Source: Apteryx mantelli
Taxonomy: Eukaryota > Chordata > Aves > Apterygiformes > Apterygidae
Direction of reading: 5' to 3'
Length of the DNA stretch: 64,000 nucleotides
Assembly: GCF_036417845.1 (NCBI RefSeq)
Contig: NW_027118693.1
Coordinates: forward strand, 2,490,001 to 2,554,000
Positions within the stretch are counted from its first letter, which is position 1, and every line of letters starts with the position of its first letter. Shown piece after piece: positions 47,805 through 58,370 of this stretch. Position numbers and translations under genes: made by a program. A model generated the notes under the pieces. That model did not search any database. It saw only the letters and a program-made list of their open reading frames with translations, and had not been told where the DNA came from.

Positions 47805-47917
47805 ACAGATAAAATAATCTGTTCTGTTTTGTTTGCTCTTGGGTACTGGTAATGAGCAGCAGGAGTCATATTTCTAAGTTTTTAAGTATTATTGCTGGCA
47901 ATAAGATCCTTCTTGTG
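47805..47917 (-). repeat. 5' LTR piece of the class I retrovirus
   Basis: About 113 bases match the inner part of the 42819 LTR, at about 90% identity over the best 58 bases. Satellite DNA follows directly. Confidence 0.75.
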
Positions 47918-48059
47918 CTCTCAGCCAGGTACTGAGCAAAAGTGATTTCCAACGAAGCTGTAAAACCTTCTGCCTGCTAGGGGCCTATCAGACGCGGAGG
48001 CAAAAGTGAACTCACATCCGCATGGCACCCATGTGATTCCTGCTGGCCTATAAGGTACA
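47918..48059 (+). repeat. diverged left edge of the 65-bp satellite
   Basis: Degenerate units with 'ggcctatcag', 'aaaagtgaactcac' and 'ggcctataagg', out of the strict 65-base register by a few bases. This is the normal decay at an array edge. Confidence 0.7.
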
Positions 48060-50230
48060 GGGGCACAATGACATCAAATCGACAAAGAGGAGATATGAAC
48101 ATACTGTGGGACTATGGGGTGCTGAGGCAGAAGTAAACTGACAGGTAAATCCAGCAACAACGTGCCCAGCACTGGCCTATCAGGAACTGAGGCAAAAGTG
48201 ACCTCACAACCACAAACACCAGCCATGTGTTTAGGACTGGCCTATCAGGCACTCAGCCACAAGTGACATCACAACCACAAACTGCACACACGTGACCAGC
48301 ACTGCCCTATCAGGCACTGAGCCACAAGTGACATCACAACCACAAACTGCAGCCACATCACCAGCACTGGCCTATCAGGCACTCAGCCACAAGTGACATC
48401 ACAACCACAAACTGCACTCACAGAACCAGCACTGGCCTATCAGGCACTCAGCCACAAGTGACATCACAAACACACACTGCACCCACCTGACCAGCACTGG
48501 CCTATAAGGCACTGAGACACAACTGACATCACAACCACAAACTGCACCCACAGGACCAGCACTGGCCTATCAGGCACTGAGCCACAAGTGACACCACAAC
48601 CACAAACTGCACCCACATCACCAGCACTGGCCTATCAGGCACTCAGCCACAAGTGACATCACAAACAAAAACTGCACCCACATCACCAGCACTGGCCTAT
48701 CAGGCACTCAGGCACAAGTGACATCAAAAACACAGACTGCAGCCACATCACCAGCACTGGCCTATCAGGAACTGATGCACAAGTGACATCACAAACACAA
48801 CATGCACCCACATCACCAGCACTGGCCTATCAGGCACTGAGACACAACTGACCTCACAACCAGAAACTGCAGCCACGTGACCAGCACTGGCCTATCAGGC
48901 ATTCAGCCACAAGTGACATCACAAACACAAACTGCAGCCACATCACCAGCACTGGCCTATCAGGCACTGAGCCACAAGTGACATCACAAACACAAACTGC
49001 ACCCACAGCACCAGCACTGGCCTATCAGGCACTGAGACACAAGTGACATCACAAACACAAACTCCACCCACAGCACCAGCACTGGCCTATCAAGCACTGA
49101 GCCACAAGTGACCTCCCAAACACAAACTGCACCCACAGCACCAGCACTGGCCTATCAGGCACTCAGCCACAACTGACATCACAACCACAAACTGCAGCCA
49201 TGTGACCAGCACTGGCCTATCAGGAACTCAGCCACAAGTGACCTCACAACCACAAACTGCACCCACAGTACCAGCACTGGCCTATCAGGCACTGAGCCAC
49301 AAATGACATCACAACCACAAACTGCACACACGTGACCAGCACTGCCCTATCAGGCAGTCAGCCACAAGTGACATCACAACCACAAACTGCACTCACAGAA
49401 CCAGCACTGGCCTATCAGGCACTCAGCCACAAGTGACATCACAACCACAAACTGCACTCACAGAACCAGCACTGGCCTATCAGGCACTCAGCCACAAGTG
49501 ACATCACAACCATAACCTGCACCCACAGCACCAGCACTGGCCTATCAGGCACTCAGCCACAAGTGACCTCACAACCACAAACAGCACCCACAGCACCAGC
49601 ACTGGCCTATCAGGCACTCAGCCACAAGTGACATCACAAACACAAACTGCACACACATCACCAGCACTGGCCTATCAGGCACACAGCCACAAGTGACATC
49701 ACAAGCACAAACTGCACCCACATCACCAGCACTGGCCTATCAGGCACTCAGCCACAAGTGACCTCACAAACACAAACTGCAACCACAGCACCAGCACTGG
49801 CCTATCAGGCACTGAGCCACAAGTGACCTCATAACCACAAACTACAGATACGTGTCCAGAACTGGCCTATCAGGCACTGAGACACAAGAGACATCACAAC
49901 CACAAACTGCACTCACAGGACCAGCACTGGCCTATCAGGCACTGAGACGCAAGTGACATCACAACCACAAACTGCACCCACAGCACCAGCACTGGCCTAT
50001 CAGGCACTGAGCCACAAGTGACCTCACAACCACAAACTGCACCCACAGCACCAGCACTGGCCTATCAGGCACTGAGCCACAAATGACATCACAAACACAA
50101 ACTGCACAAACGTGACCAGCACTGGCCTATCAGGCACTGACCCACAAGTGACATCACAACCACAAACTCCACCCACATCACCAGCACTGGCCTATCAGGC
50201 ACTCAACAGAAGTGACCTCACAAATACAAA
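48060..50230 (+). repeat. 65-bp satellite array, about 33 units, fixed length
   Basis: Each unit reads in order 'gccacaagtgacatcac', 'aaccacaaactgc', a variable 12-base spacer, then 'ccagcactggcctatcagg' and 'cactcA/GA'. The anchor 'ccagcactgg' or its aligned equivalent steps by exactly 65 bases from 48166 through 50181 (31 steps). 'aagtg' is in register back to 48066, and the first slip (one base) is at about 50205. Units differ by substitutions, mainly in the spacer (acccacatcacc, acccacagcacc, agccacatcacc, acacacgtgacc, actcacagaacc). The unit is not a multiple of three and has no conserved frame, so it is non-coding. The purine/pyrimidine balance is skewed: the plus strand is rich in A and C. 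Confidence 0.98.
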
Positions 50231-50740
50231 AAAGGAGCAATGGGACTCCTAGTGGCTTAGCAGATACTGAGGCTGAATGACTCCACAAACACAAGCAGCA
50301 GCAATATGCAGCAAGCTGGAATGTCAGGTCCTCAGGCTCAAGTGACCTCACAGGCAGCCATGAAGCCACATATCTGCTCCTGGCCTCTTTGCGACTGAGG
50401 CACAATTGACCTCAACAAGCACAAACAGCAGCAATGTCCATGCTGATCGCCAATCACATACCGATGCACAACTGACCACAAAAGCACAAACAGCAGCAAT
50501 GTGCATGCTGATCGCCTGTCACATACCGATGCACAACTGACCACAAAAGCACCGACAGCAGCAATGGGCCTGCTCCCCCTTTATGAGGCATGCAGACACA
50601 AGAGACCTCACCAGCATCACCAAAGCTACCTGCATGCTGTTGGCCTACCAGATGCAGACGCACAGCTCACCTCACAAGCACAAATGGCATTGACCTGCCT
50701 GCTGCTGCCCTATCTGGGACTGAGTCACAAGGGAGCTGAA
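50231..50740 (+). repeat. diverged right edge of the 65-bp satellite
   Basis: Units become irregular. Two adjacent ones (about 50400-50535) share 'gcacaactgaccacaaaagc' and 'gcatgctgatcgcc' at 65-base spacing. Later ones keep only 'ggcctaccag' and 'cacctcacaagcac'. The subfamily differs from the core. Confidence 0.8.
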
Positions 50741-52859
50741 AAGTGCAAACCTTCACAGAGGAGAAGCTCACCTGGGCCACTCTCACGTCCTTCGATTACG
50801 CTGTGATCACTCCACACAGAACAGTCTTCTGCAAATGGCTTTCATCTCCTGGCAGGACTCTCTCCACATCATGCGACAGCTCCACTCTTCACCCTGGCGA
50901 CAAATCACAAAAGGGAACGATTGGTCTCGCTTTTCCTTTAGTACCATCAAGTCCCAGCTGGGAGCCTTTGCACTGCAGCACCTGCACAATGACAGCAGCA
51001 TGCCACTTCCATTTCCAGTGCATTTCTAGGGACAGAGATCAGCTGAGGCAGCAGCTGCACTACAAAGGCTTTCTGACACTCTCAGATCAGATCAGCACTG
51101 CACCAGCCATCAACCTGACGCCAGACCTCTGCTCTGACACCTACTCTACAAGCACACTGCCTCTGCCCCACACAGCTGCCTCTTCTGCTAGATACAACCA
51201 AGTGCCAGCAAGAACAGATGCATGCAGGACACTCGCCACTTGCACACTCCACAGCCACTGCTCTGCTCGCTGCCTTCCCTTGGCTCCGCAACCCAGACAC
51301 TCAGGGAAGCTCTTGAGGTAACACCACAAGGTGGCCAAGGCACTCTAGGTTCACAAGGCCTCTGCAAATGAGCAGCACAAGATCAGGCACAGAGCTGCAT
51401 CCTTGGGTGATGCTGCTCTGTTCAGAGGGAAGGATCCTGCTTGCTTAGGGCACAGCAGGCTGCTGCTTTCCACCCCCATCCCCTCAGGAATCTCCAGCTA
51501 GGGATGGGGGCATGGCGATTTTCTTTAGTAATATAAAAGTTACAGATACAATGCAGAAACAGTTGAGAATCCTGAAGGCCTCCTGAGCCCAAAGGAACCT
51601 CCGTTCCTTTCCTTAGTTACTTGCACAAGGAGCCCTGGGGAAGGGAAAAAGGGTGCAGAACCTTTGAAATGAGGCCCAAGGAATGAGGCAGACCCACACT
51701 GGATGGCTGCTGAAATGACAGCTCTCCTGGCTGCACAGTCTCTGCAGCAGCAGTCCGGGCTCCACAGCTGCCTTCACAGAGCACGGAGGGCTGGGTGCCA
51801 CGGGCAACCTGGCCCTGGGCACATCTTCACCCCTCCCAGAGCCAGCAGCCCAAGAGCTCTGAGACTTCCTCAGGTCAAGCTACGGACGCTTTGGGGCACT
51901 CACACAAAGGCACTCAAGACATGCTGGCATCTATTATAAGGCTCTTGGACTCATCCTGTGTGGCACCACAACCTCCTAGGAAAAGGAGGGGGCACAAGAG
52001 CATTTGTTGAGCGGGCTGGCAGTAACAGCAGTTGTGGGATGTGGAATTTGCAGCACAGCAGAGGTACCAGGAGGTGAACCCACACCCCAAGTCACCCAGG
52101 GAAGACAGGCCCATTTATGGAGGCCTTCGCATCCATACATAGCCTCTTCTCAGTTACTTGCAGCTGCTTTCACAGAGGGCTCACGACGCTGGCCAAGATG
52201 TTGACAGGTACAGGGACACAGCCTGGCATCCTGCCTCCATCCTCAGCGGCTCTAGCACTGCACTGGGAACCTCCATGAGTGCAGCAACCTAGAAAGAAAG
52301 AAAGAATCGGAGTGGTACTGTCAGTTCTGCTGGCCTTACAGAGTTGCAACAGGCAGGGGCAAATGTCTCCCCTCTGTGCTGAGCTCTATTGCTGAGAGCA
52401 CAGCCAGCAGATCCACTGAGATGTTCCACTCCTCTTTTTGGCACAGCTGACACCATGTCTGTATACCGGGTCGTGTTTGGGAGACAGCATTCAGACCTTG
52501 CAGGAAAATCTCACAAGCTCCCTGCTCTTTTGACAGGGGCAACTTCTAAAGCACACACACCCTGGCAAGAAGAGATTATTCACACCACTGCTCACACCAG
52601 CACTACATTCATTTAGCAGCCTCAAAAGTCTAGCTGCACTCCCTAGCTGACTGCAAGGACGCTGCAAGCTTCTACTTAGCAACAAGTGGAAAGGCAAACT
52701 CCATGGCCATGCTCACCACAGAACATCATCTGCATTTGAAATGTAGCAGTACTAACTCATGATGACGGAGTGGAATAAAATTTGTGTCAGATAACGTGGA
52801 ACATCCACTTCTGCTTGATTAATGAGTTGCACTTCTGTATTGCTGTAGAGCTCTGCAGG
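50741..52859. other. intergenic, no gene identified
   Basis: An open frame without ATG runs 50743-51321 (+), 192 codons, Ser/Thr/His-rich, with no family likeness; I take it as chance. The rest is mixed sequence with a short GAAA run near 52292. No recognised mobile element. Confidence 0.4.
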
Positions 52860-53620
52860 GGTCAAGCCCTCCTCTGATCACACACAACAAACCCAGAAGT
52901 GACCTCACCACCAGCATCCAAGCCATGTGTCTTCTCCTCACCTGTCAGCTGCTCACACAGAGGTGACCTCACAAGTCCATACACCCACCACATGCCTGCT
53001 GCTTGCCTATGCCCTTCAGAGACAGAAGTTCCCTCCAAATAACTCCCCCAGCCATCAACTACTGCCTGCCTAGCAGGTACTCTGACAAAAGAGACCTCAC
53101 AAGCAACGCCCATGCCTAACTGCCTGCTGCTGGCCTAGCAGGGACTCAGAAAGACATGACCTCACAGTCACCTTCACGGCCATGTCTCTGTCACTGGCCT
53201 AGAAGACTCCAAGATAGAAACTACCGCACTATAAGTTCCCCAGCCATGGGACAAATCCTGCCTTATCAGCTCCTCAGGCAAAAATGTTCTCAAAAATAAA
53301 CATATCCCAAACATATCCCAGATGTGGACCTGCTGCTGCCCTATCAACCGCTCTGGTAGAAACAACCTCAGAAACACCTTTCCACTCACAGAGCTCCTGA
53401 GATCCAATCAGTTCATCACTTACAAGTGACCTCACAAGCAACAGACAAGCCTTCTTCCTCCAGATGGCCTTTCAGGTACTCAAGTAGAAATGACCTCATC
53501 AGCAAGAGCCAAGTCATGTGCCTCCTGATGGCCTATCAGCTACTTACAAAGAATTGATTTCACACTGGTGATTTTCTGGCATAGCTCTCATAGACAGTGC
53601 TGACCTCACTACCCACACCC
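52860..53620 (+). repeat. decayed 65-bp satellite relatives
   Basis: Plus-oriented worn units: 'agaagtgacctcacc' (52900), 'gaggtgacctcacaag', 'agagacctcacaagcaac', 'gcctagcagg', 'catgacctcacagtcac', 'gaaatgacctcatcagc' and 'ggcctatcagctac' (53530). Spacing is about 60-70 bases but irregular. Confidence 0.75.
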
Positions 53621-54499
53621 TGACCATGGGGCTCTTGCCACCTGCAGCTCCCCCTCCCATCCTCCAGGGCTGAGCCACCTACTGAACGGCCTCCCTGATC
53701 CACATCATCACATCACAGATTCACATCAAGGCCTCATAATACTCACAGTGCTCTGAAACACCCATTGCCTACCAGTTACTACACCAAAAGATTAGCTGCT
53801 GCTATGCATTATCAACACCTAGCCTATGAAACTTAAGAATTGGAGAACAGCCTGCAAGTAATTCTTGGCAACATTTTCTAACGGGAGGATTGCATGGGAA
53901 CAGCGATCATGAAACTGAAGACAGCAGGGCCTCATGTCCCAGGCACAGGGAGAAGCCTTCCCACAACTCGGAACTCTGCTTCCTTCCCCAATGCTGAACA
54001 AAACCAGAAAATCCTCTACACATCCAGGACAGCAAGCATTCTCCTATTTTAGGCCCTCACAATTGGAGACACGCGGAAGGACTCAGGCCAGGGCATCTCA
54101 GTTGGTGAAACCAGCAGAGACACAATTCAGCAACTCTACACCCTGACCTAGGAGCATGGAAAGAACAATGGCAAGTGCAAGCACTGGCCGTTCATCAACT
54201 TTCAGGGCCCCTGACAAGCAAAACAGCTCACACTTACACAGCTCTTCTGCAAACACCCTTCACCCTGCTGCCAGGCTCACAGGTCTCGGCGCAAAGCAAG
54301 AGGCAGGGAGCAAAAACAACAGCTAAGGCACGGCATGACATGCGGGCACAGCCTCTCTCAGAGACACTCGGAAATGCAGTTTTCACAACAGAAGACACCA
54401 TTGGGAAGGGCACCTCGCGAGGACACCAGCAGCCTGCTCACACTTTGCCCAGCACCTCCCAAATGCAGCTCCGAGCAGCGCCTGGGGCTGCGCTGGCAG
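53621..54499. other. intergenic, transition to GC-rich DNA
   Basis: No gene or repeat recognised. Base composition rises in GC toward the CpG island. Confidence 0.4.
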
Positions 54500-55300
54500 C
54501 AGCACCTCAGGGAAACGCTTTAACAGGGATCCCAGAGCCACCACAGGGCCAAAGCTTCCTGCCCCCAAACCCCACCGAGCCGCCCCGGCCCAGCTGCTCG
54601 CGGCAGGCCGCCACGTCTGCCTGCAGGGCAGCTCCCCCCTCTGGCCCACGTCGCTCTGGCCCCTGCTCACGGCCCCACCAGCCCCTGCTGCAGCTCCTGC
54701 AGCAAAGCAGCCCCGGCAAAGCCAGCACCGCTGCCCCACCCCGGCGGGAGGGCACCCGCCGCCATTTGAACGCGCCCGCAGCCCCCACCAAACGCTCTCG
54801 CCCGCTCGCTTCTCGCCTGCTTTGCTCCCGCTCCTCTTTCACCTATTTCTTTGACGCCTTATTTTTCCCCACATGTTGGACTGCAATTGGCTGACAGAGC
54901 CATCAGTGAAATCGATGCCCGCCCTCCTCCTCCTGACAGCCAATAGAAAGGCTGCACTGGGGCGATGCCATGGCAACGCTGGGCCATCCTGTCCTGGCGG
55001 GTATGTCCGCCCCGTCCCCCGCGGTGGGGTGCCATGTTATGGGCGGCATCGCAGGGCGTGGCGGGGCCTGGGGGCAGCTTGGCGCCGTGTGTGCGGGCAG
55101 TGCAGGGACCCGGGACACGGCCGCTACCCCGGCGGGGCTGGGCTGTGCGTCAGGGGCCCCGCGGGGCTGCTGGCTGCCCTGCTCCCTGGGGGCCGTGTGG
55201 GGCGCGCCGGGGCAGCTCTGGGGCGTGTGCTGATGGCAGCCATGGCGCTGGCGTGGTGGCCCTGGGGCTGGCCGTGGCACCGGAGCCCGCAGGCAGTGTC
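54500..55300. promoter_or_regulatory. CpG island, probable promoter
   Basis: The stretch is GC-rich with frequent CpG, unlike everything to its left. It holds 'gccgccattt' (54759-54768, YY1-like) followed by 'gaacgcgcccgc', then the CCAAT/X-box group at 54886-54977. Frames on both strands are open, as expected in such composition, so I cannot tell which gene it serves. Transcription may run either way. Confidence 0.6.
54886..54977. promoter_or_regulatory. paired CCAAT boxes and RFX-type X-box
   Basis: An inverted CCAAT (attgg, 54886-54890), a direct CCAAT (54940-54944) and the near-palindrome gatgccatggcaac (54964-54977) lie within 92 bases. The palindrome differs by one or two bases from the RFX consensus gttgccatggcaac. 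NF-Y with RFX is a known promoter pairing (ciliary and MHC II genes). Binding is inference. Confidence 0.5.
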
Positions 55301-58084
55301 CTGCTGCCCCCAGGGCAGGGCAGGGCAGGGCAGTGTCCTCTCGCCCCTCCTGCCCCAGCCCCCTGCCCACGGCTGCCCTAGGGCTCGGCTAGGGAGCGGT
55401 GGTGTGGGGTCATGAGGGGGCTGGGGGAGATGGCTGTGTTGGGCTCACCCCAGCACTGCCCACCCCAGCTCAGAGAAAAGACTTTGGGGTCAGCCAGGAC
55501 CTATTGAATGGGGATTGCACCTCTGCCTGTTTCCAATCTGCTCTCTCCAATGTATGTTCTTTTGGGTGCAGAGGTTTGAGCCCAATTTGTAGGAGGACAG
55601 GGGCAGTGGCCATCTGAAGATGGCATCTCTGAGCGCAAAACATGCTGCGCCAAGTTGGAAGGATCCAGGGGGAAGGAACAGAGATTTTCCCAAACACACA
55701 GAGGACTTGGTGTTATTTAAAGGTGATGGTTTCATTATGGTATATGGACATTTCCAGCAGGGTCTTGAGAGCCCCATGGAGCTGCAGGCCACCTCAGCCT
55801 CTGGGATGCAGGACCCCTTTCCTCTCAGAGCCAGACCCCAAAGGGGGACCCACTCCCAGGGAAACCTGTCATGGATTCCCATGCCCCCCCCCCCACCCTA
55901 AGAGGTGATGGAGCTGTTTGCACAGAAGCCTTGGGGCTCAGGACAGCCCCAGCCCCAGGACCCAGCAGTCCTGACTGCCACATTGTCCCCTGAGCCAGAG
56001 TGGACCCTCAGGCAGGGCTCTCGCAGCAGCCCCCAACCCTGTCCAGGCACCCCCACAGCCCGGGATCCACAGCGGTTTTGGCAGTTGTCTCTGTGCGACA
56101 CCTTGGGAAGGAGCTCCCAAAGCCCTTACCCTTGGTGGAGAGCCGCAGGAGCGCAGGGTACAAGGAGCTGTGGTCCTGGCTGAAGTTGTCCATCCAGCAG
56201 TCCTCCATCTCGCTTGCCCTCTTGCTCTCGTTTCACCTCTCCAGCCAGAGAAACAGGATGCTCTTCCCATCTCATTACCCAAAACTCCTTTCCAACATGC
56301 CCCTGCTCCTCCTGCTACCCCAACGTGGTCCCCACTGCCTCCTGTCCCCTCTCCTTGCCATGGAGCCACTATGAAGGGCAGCCGTGGGGAGGGTGTGAGC
56401 AGTGCCCAGGAGTGCCTCGGCCTCACAGGGAAGTGAGGGACCCTGCCCATGACACCGGGGAGACATCCCTGTGATGGGGCATGTCCCATTGGGACCTCAG
56501 CTCGTGTCATCTGGGGCTCAGTAGGTCACTGCCATGGAGATGGCACAGGCAGGGAGAGAGCAGAGAGATTTCCCCTCATGTGCTGGAAAGCAGCCACCTG
56601 CCTTCACTGCAGTTATTTTCCATAATTTTCTGATAAATCCTTCAGGAATGTCTCCAGACAGTGCCAAAGACTGTGAAATATCTCAAATGGGGCACTGGAG
56701 ACGTCACTTCTGCACCCCTGCACTGACAGGTCACTGCACTGGGCAGACCTGTGCAGGAATCTGGGGTTTGGGGGTTGGCGTTTTTACAGGAGCCAAGGCA
56801 TGTGGGATGAACCAGCACAAAGCATGGCCACAGGCTGAGAAATGCTTTGGTGAGCCTCAAAACTGGTTTCTGCTGTGGGCCCCTCTTTTTGTGGAAGCAG
56901 GATGTAGGACAATGATGTGGGACAGGACGTAGCTTTCCTCCTTTAGGCACCAAGGCAGGCTCTTTGCTTTTAAAAGTGCTCGGCAAGGTTTCTCAGTCGG
57001 CAGTGCTTGAGCTAGAGATGCTATGCCAGAAAAGAGCAAATGGCCTAACACACATCATCCAGAGGCCCTTATCCAGGACCCTGGAGCCTGCCAGGCTCCA
57101 AAGCCATGGGCGAGGCCAGGTAGCAAATGTGGGGAAGTTTTCCCATTTCCCATGAAATTTGCCCATCTTTCCTTCTGGCTGAGCCTGAAGAAAGCCATTT
57201 CTCATCCCTGGGCCTCATTTGGTCCTTGGGCTTTTCAGTGTCACCTTGGGGCTGTGCTTCTCCCCTGGATACGCTCCTCAGCCCCCTGCCCTCCTCCTCC
57301 CCACAGGCACCCTTGCTCTCCCAGGGTCTGTCTGTACAGCGCTGACATCCTGGATCTGCCACGTCTTATGACTCTGGGCTTCTCAGGACATGCCCACACA
57401 CTGCAGTGCTGCTGTCCAGGCTCCAGTGCAGAGGTTATGAGGCAGTGCAATGCCTCAGGACCTGCATTTTGACTCACTCCCAAGTTTGTGAGAGGACCAG
57501 CACCCAGCTCTGCAGCTGCTGAAGTCTGAGAACATCCCTGCAACCGACCTTCCTGCTCTTCCTAGTCTCTGCACAGTCCAGGGACAAATCTTGCAGAAGG
57601 GAGACTCCATCCCCCTTGAATACTGTGAGAGATGTGGCTTTCCAAGTCACTGCAAAAGGAAGGACTCCTTTACTTCTTTGGGTTGCTTCTTGAGCCTGTG
57701 GCACCCCCTCTGTGATGCTGGGAGCCCCAGCTCTGCACTCTGATGTCTCTGCTCTTTCTCTCCCCTGTCTCCTGCTTGTCTACCCAAAGTCTTCTCTACG
57801 CACCAAGGGCATGGAAAGTGCTGCTCTAGAGAGCTCATTTGAAGCTGTGACACGTTGTGAAGCTGAAGGCCTGAAGGAGGCTAGTCTGGGATGTGGCCTC
57901 TCCTCCTGCGCTCCTGTGTGCCTGGAAGCCCATCCATGGGCTGGGAGCAGACGTTTGCCTGCCGCTCCTTGCCCATCTCCAGGATCCTCTTCCAGAGACC
58001 TGCCACTCTGGCACCAAGGGGAGCTGCTTCCTCCTGATCAAGCTGCTCTCCTTGGAGTGAGGACCTCAGGGCTCTGGCCCCAGC
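55301..58084. other. GC-rich intergenic or intronic, no gene identified
   Basis: A 'ggcag' run lies near 55313-55332. No coding exon could be supported although many long shadow frames exist. A C-run lies at 55886-55895. Could be intron of a gene starting at the 54.5-55.3 kb island. Confidence 0.35.
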
Positions 58085-58370
58085 AAAGACACGGTCACCA
58101 CGGGGACTGCCCCATCACAATGGCCTTGTGGGCACGACGCCACTCCCATCAAAACGCCCTGGTGGTCGCCGTGGGGACTCCCATCACAATGCCTTGGTAG
58201 TGACCATGGGGACCCCCATCTCAATGCCTTCGTGGTGACCATGGGGACCCCCCATCAACAAAGCCCTGGTGGTCGCCATTGGGACTCCCATCACAATGCC
58301 TTGGTGGTCACTGTGGGGATCCCCATCTCAATGCCTTGGTGGCCACCGTGGGGACATCCATCGCCACGTC
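58085..58370. repeat. 35-bp minisatellite
   Basis: About eight imperfect units of 'ggtggtcacc', 'gtggggactcccatcacaat' and 'gcctt'. For example, the unit edge ccttNgt falls at 58192 and 58227, 35 bases apart. Units vary between CGCC, GACC and CACC, and between 'actcccatcac' and 'acccccatctc'. Confidence 0.9.

Larger units (their letters stand above)
42819..47917 (-). mobile_element. class I (gamma-like) endogenous retrovirus with env, broken
   Basis: This is a fossil provirus on the minus strand. From high to low coordinates I see a 5' LTR piece (about 47805-47917) and a gag-like stretch (about 46.95-47.44 kb). Next come reverse transcriptase (46.45-46.93 kb, with a YIDD-type active site), RNase H (about 45.06-45.70 kb) and integrase (44.39-44.97 kb). 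The env surface and transmembrane part (43.37-44.05 kb, with a membrane anchor) and a 3' LTR (42819-43325) preceded by a purine tract follow. It is broken in many places. The LTR copies differ at roughly 6 of 58 aligned bases, which suggests tens of millions of years (inference). It appears to sit inside the 65-bp satellite. Confidence 0.92.

Noticed and set aside
47760-47805. Primer-binding site of the class I provirus
   Set aside because: No stretch next to the LTR piece matched a tRNA 3' end well enough to name, so none is annotated.
48060-50230. CRISPR-like appearance of a regular array
   Set aside because: The whole 65-base unit is repeated, including the 'spacer', which takes only a few related forms. 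The genome is vertebrate and there are no cas genes.
50743-51321. 192-codon open frame next to the satellite
   Set aside because: It has no ATG start, low-complexity Ser/Thr/His composition and no recognisable domain. Part of it derives from decayed satellite.
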